64,000 bases of DNA from JAEXOD01 sp043805435. Its GTDB lineage: Bacteria > Bacteroidota > Ignavibacteria > Ignavibacteriales > Melioribacteraceae. Position numbers and translations under genes: made by a program. The notes beneath the pieces are model-generated. The model had not been told where the DNA came from. It did not search any database and saw nothing but the letters and a program-made list of their open reading frames with translations. This document shows, piece after piece, positions 63,001 to 64,000 of this stretch. Position 1 is the first letter of the stretch. The number at the start of each line of letters is the position of its first letter. The DNA is taken from the NCBI GenBank assembly GCA_043805435.1, contig JAZDHY010000032.1, forward strand, positions 62,001 to 126,000. The letters are read 5' to 3'.

Positions 63001-64000
63001 TTACGATACAACTCTTAAAAATTCACCTTTTTTCTCTTTTAATTCATTTTTTCTGTTATTTCTATCATATATTACATCACCACGTAAAAATGTTGAATTA
63101 ACAATTGAATTAAATTCAACCCCTTCAAATGGGGTGTATTTGCCTTTGCTTAGCATATTTGCATATGTTGTTTTTTCTGAATTCCACAAATCAATGATAG
63201 CAAAATCAGCATCAAAATCTTTTGCAATAGCCCCTTTTGATTCAAAAAGAAAAAAAGAATAAGGATTTAATAACTCTATTGTTTTACTTAATGTTAGTTT
63301 TCCTGTTTTAAACCCAAAAGAGAATAAAAAAGGTACTCTATGCTGCACACCCGGAATTCCACCATAAACATTCCAAAAATTTGAAGTCGTTTTATCAGTC
63401 ATTGGATCACAACCGGCATGATCTGTTGTGATATAATCAATTGTACCGTCACTTAATCCTTCCCATAAGGATTCTTTATCTTCTTCAAATTTAACGGGAG
63501 GGGCAGTTTTTAAAAAATTGCTTATTAATTTATTATCAAAATCTTTTTGAGTAAAATAGAGATAATGAGGGCAGGTTTCAGTCGAAATTTTTATTCCTTT
63601 TTTCTTTGCATCTCTAATTAAATCTAATCCTCTTTTAGAACTAAGATGAACGATATGAAACCTTGCACCTGTTTTAGCAGCAATTCCAACAATATTTTCT
63701 ACTGCTTTTGCTTCTGCTTCAACGCTTCGGGCTTCACAATAGGCATGCCAGTCGTTGTGATTTTTAAATTGCAACTCTGCCGTTTTAGTTTTAATTAAAA
63801 ATTTATCTTCCGCATGAACTGCCATAAAACTTTTAGTTTTTTTCATAATATCGGCAATATTAAAAATATCGGCATAACTTAAATCTTTAAAAGTTGTCAT
63901 CCCCGAGATAGTATAAACCTTAAAACCGGGTACTCCTTCTCCAATCAAATGTTCAATATTTTTTTTGATCGTATTGTTTATGTCCGCATTGCCGCTATTA
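63001..64000 (-). CDS. hyuA: Dihydropyrimidinase/hydantoinase HyuA-like, 5' end outside the window
   Basis: The 3' part of a cyclic-amidohydrolase gene; the frame stays open to the right edge (base 64000), so at least 332 residues are present and the N-terminus is missing. It shows GFKVYTISGM (region of the carboxylated lysine is near), AVHAEDK, FHIVHLSSKRGLDLI, STETCPHYLYFT and TTDHAGCD, which carry the metal ligands of dihydropyrimidinases, D-hydantoinases and allantoinases. It would hydrolyse a ring amide in the purine pathway. It is the first visible gene of the operon in transcription order. Confidence 0.93.
   Translation of the reverse strand, partial: NSGNADINNTIKKNIEHLIGEGVPGFKVYTISGMTTFKDLSYADIFNIADIMKKTKSFMAVHAEDKFLIKTKTAELQFKNHNDWHAYCEARSVEAEAKAVENIVGIAAKTGARFHIVHLSSKRGLDLIRDAKKKGIKISTETCPHYLYFTQKDFDNKLISNFLKTAPPVKFEEDKESLWEGLSDGTIDYITTDHAGCDPMTDKTTSNFWNVYGGIPGVQHRVPFLFSFGFKTGKLTLSKTIELLNPYSFFLFESKGAIAKDFDADFAIIDLWNSEKTTYANMLSKGKYTPFEGVEFNSIVNSTFLRGDVIYDRNNRKNELKEKKGEFLRVVS

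Noticed and set aside
1..64000. tRNA, rRNA, CRISPR arrays, riboswitches
   Set aside because: Intergenic regions were read for tRNA T-loop motifs, regularly spaced repeats and known riboswitch cores, and none was convincing. A covariance-model search was not possible.

Overview
The window (about 30% G+C by eye) looks like a chromosome segment from the Ignavibacteria or a neighbouring Bacteroidota/Chlorobiota lineage. The signs are secreted proteins ending in the type IX secretion (T9SS) sorting domain with the NYPNPFNP signature, a dihydroorotate-dehydrogenase-like gene beside pyruvate:ferredoxin oxidoreductase, a lexA–dinB–dnaE mutagenesis cassette, and AT-rich intergenic DNA with compact palindromic repeats. 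Pyruvate:ferredoxin oxidoreductase, a pyrophosphate-type phosphofructokinase and a reductive-looking purine cluster suggest anaerobic or facultative metabolism. All but four protein genes lie on the minus strand. No rRNA, tRNA, CRISPR array or insertion sequence was recognised.

Layout. 0–6 kb: a sigma-54 response regulator (+), a secreted M6-type metalloprotease, and a tandemly duplicated pair of T9SS-sorted proteins. 6–10 kb: a PAS-only sensor, a TIGR02757 protein, pdxJ and a CPBP membrane protease. 10–16.6 kb: an ALDH7-type aldehyde dehydrogenase, a DHOD-like protein and nifJ. 16.9–22.3 kb: an SOS operon (lexA, ogt-type methyltransferase, yjbQ, DUF72, dinB and a broken dnaE-like gene) behind a perfect 20-bp palindrome that is probably the LexA operator. 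22.5–24 kb: an AAA/DUF4143 ATPase (+).

24–37.2 kb holds a probable exopolysaccharide synthesis, export and control operon. In order of transcription it encodes a RecA/KaiC-like ATPase with an altered Walker A motif and a tail resembling a degenerate GGDEF domain, a TPR plus outer-membrane beta-barrel protein, a family-2 glycosyltransferase, a small membrane protein, a membrane-anchored deacetylase-like protein without its metal ligands, a fibronectin-III lipoprotein and a PAS-rich hybrid kinase whose ATP-binding domain looks degenerate. The layout resembles poly-N-acetylglucosamine (Pga) systems, but several enzymatic parts appear to have become non-catalytic. A GH9 glycanase lies just upstream.

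39.6–48 kb: a murein-peptide pair (NlpC/P60 endopeptidase and exported dipeptide epimerase), a sodium-dependent transporter with an overlapping 36-residue small subunit, a pyrophosphate-dependent phosphofructokinase, a PcrA/UvrD helicase and an LPP20 lipoprotein.

48.2 kb to the right edge is one compact minus-strand operon: hyuA-like (cut by the window edge), ssnA, a molybdenum hydroxylase trimer, a PreA-like Fe-S flavoprotein, ygeY, ygeW, a threonine-synthase-like PLP enzyme, mocA-like, xdhC and a second molybdenum hydroxylase trimer. It matches the gene content of the E. coli ygeW–ygeX–ygeY–hyuA–ssnA–xdhD region, which has been tied to anaerobic purine/urate breakdown. Here two complete hydroxylases are present, and ygeX and ygfK seem to be replaced by different proteins.
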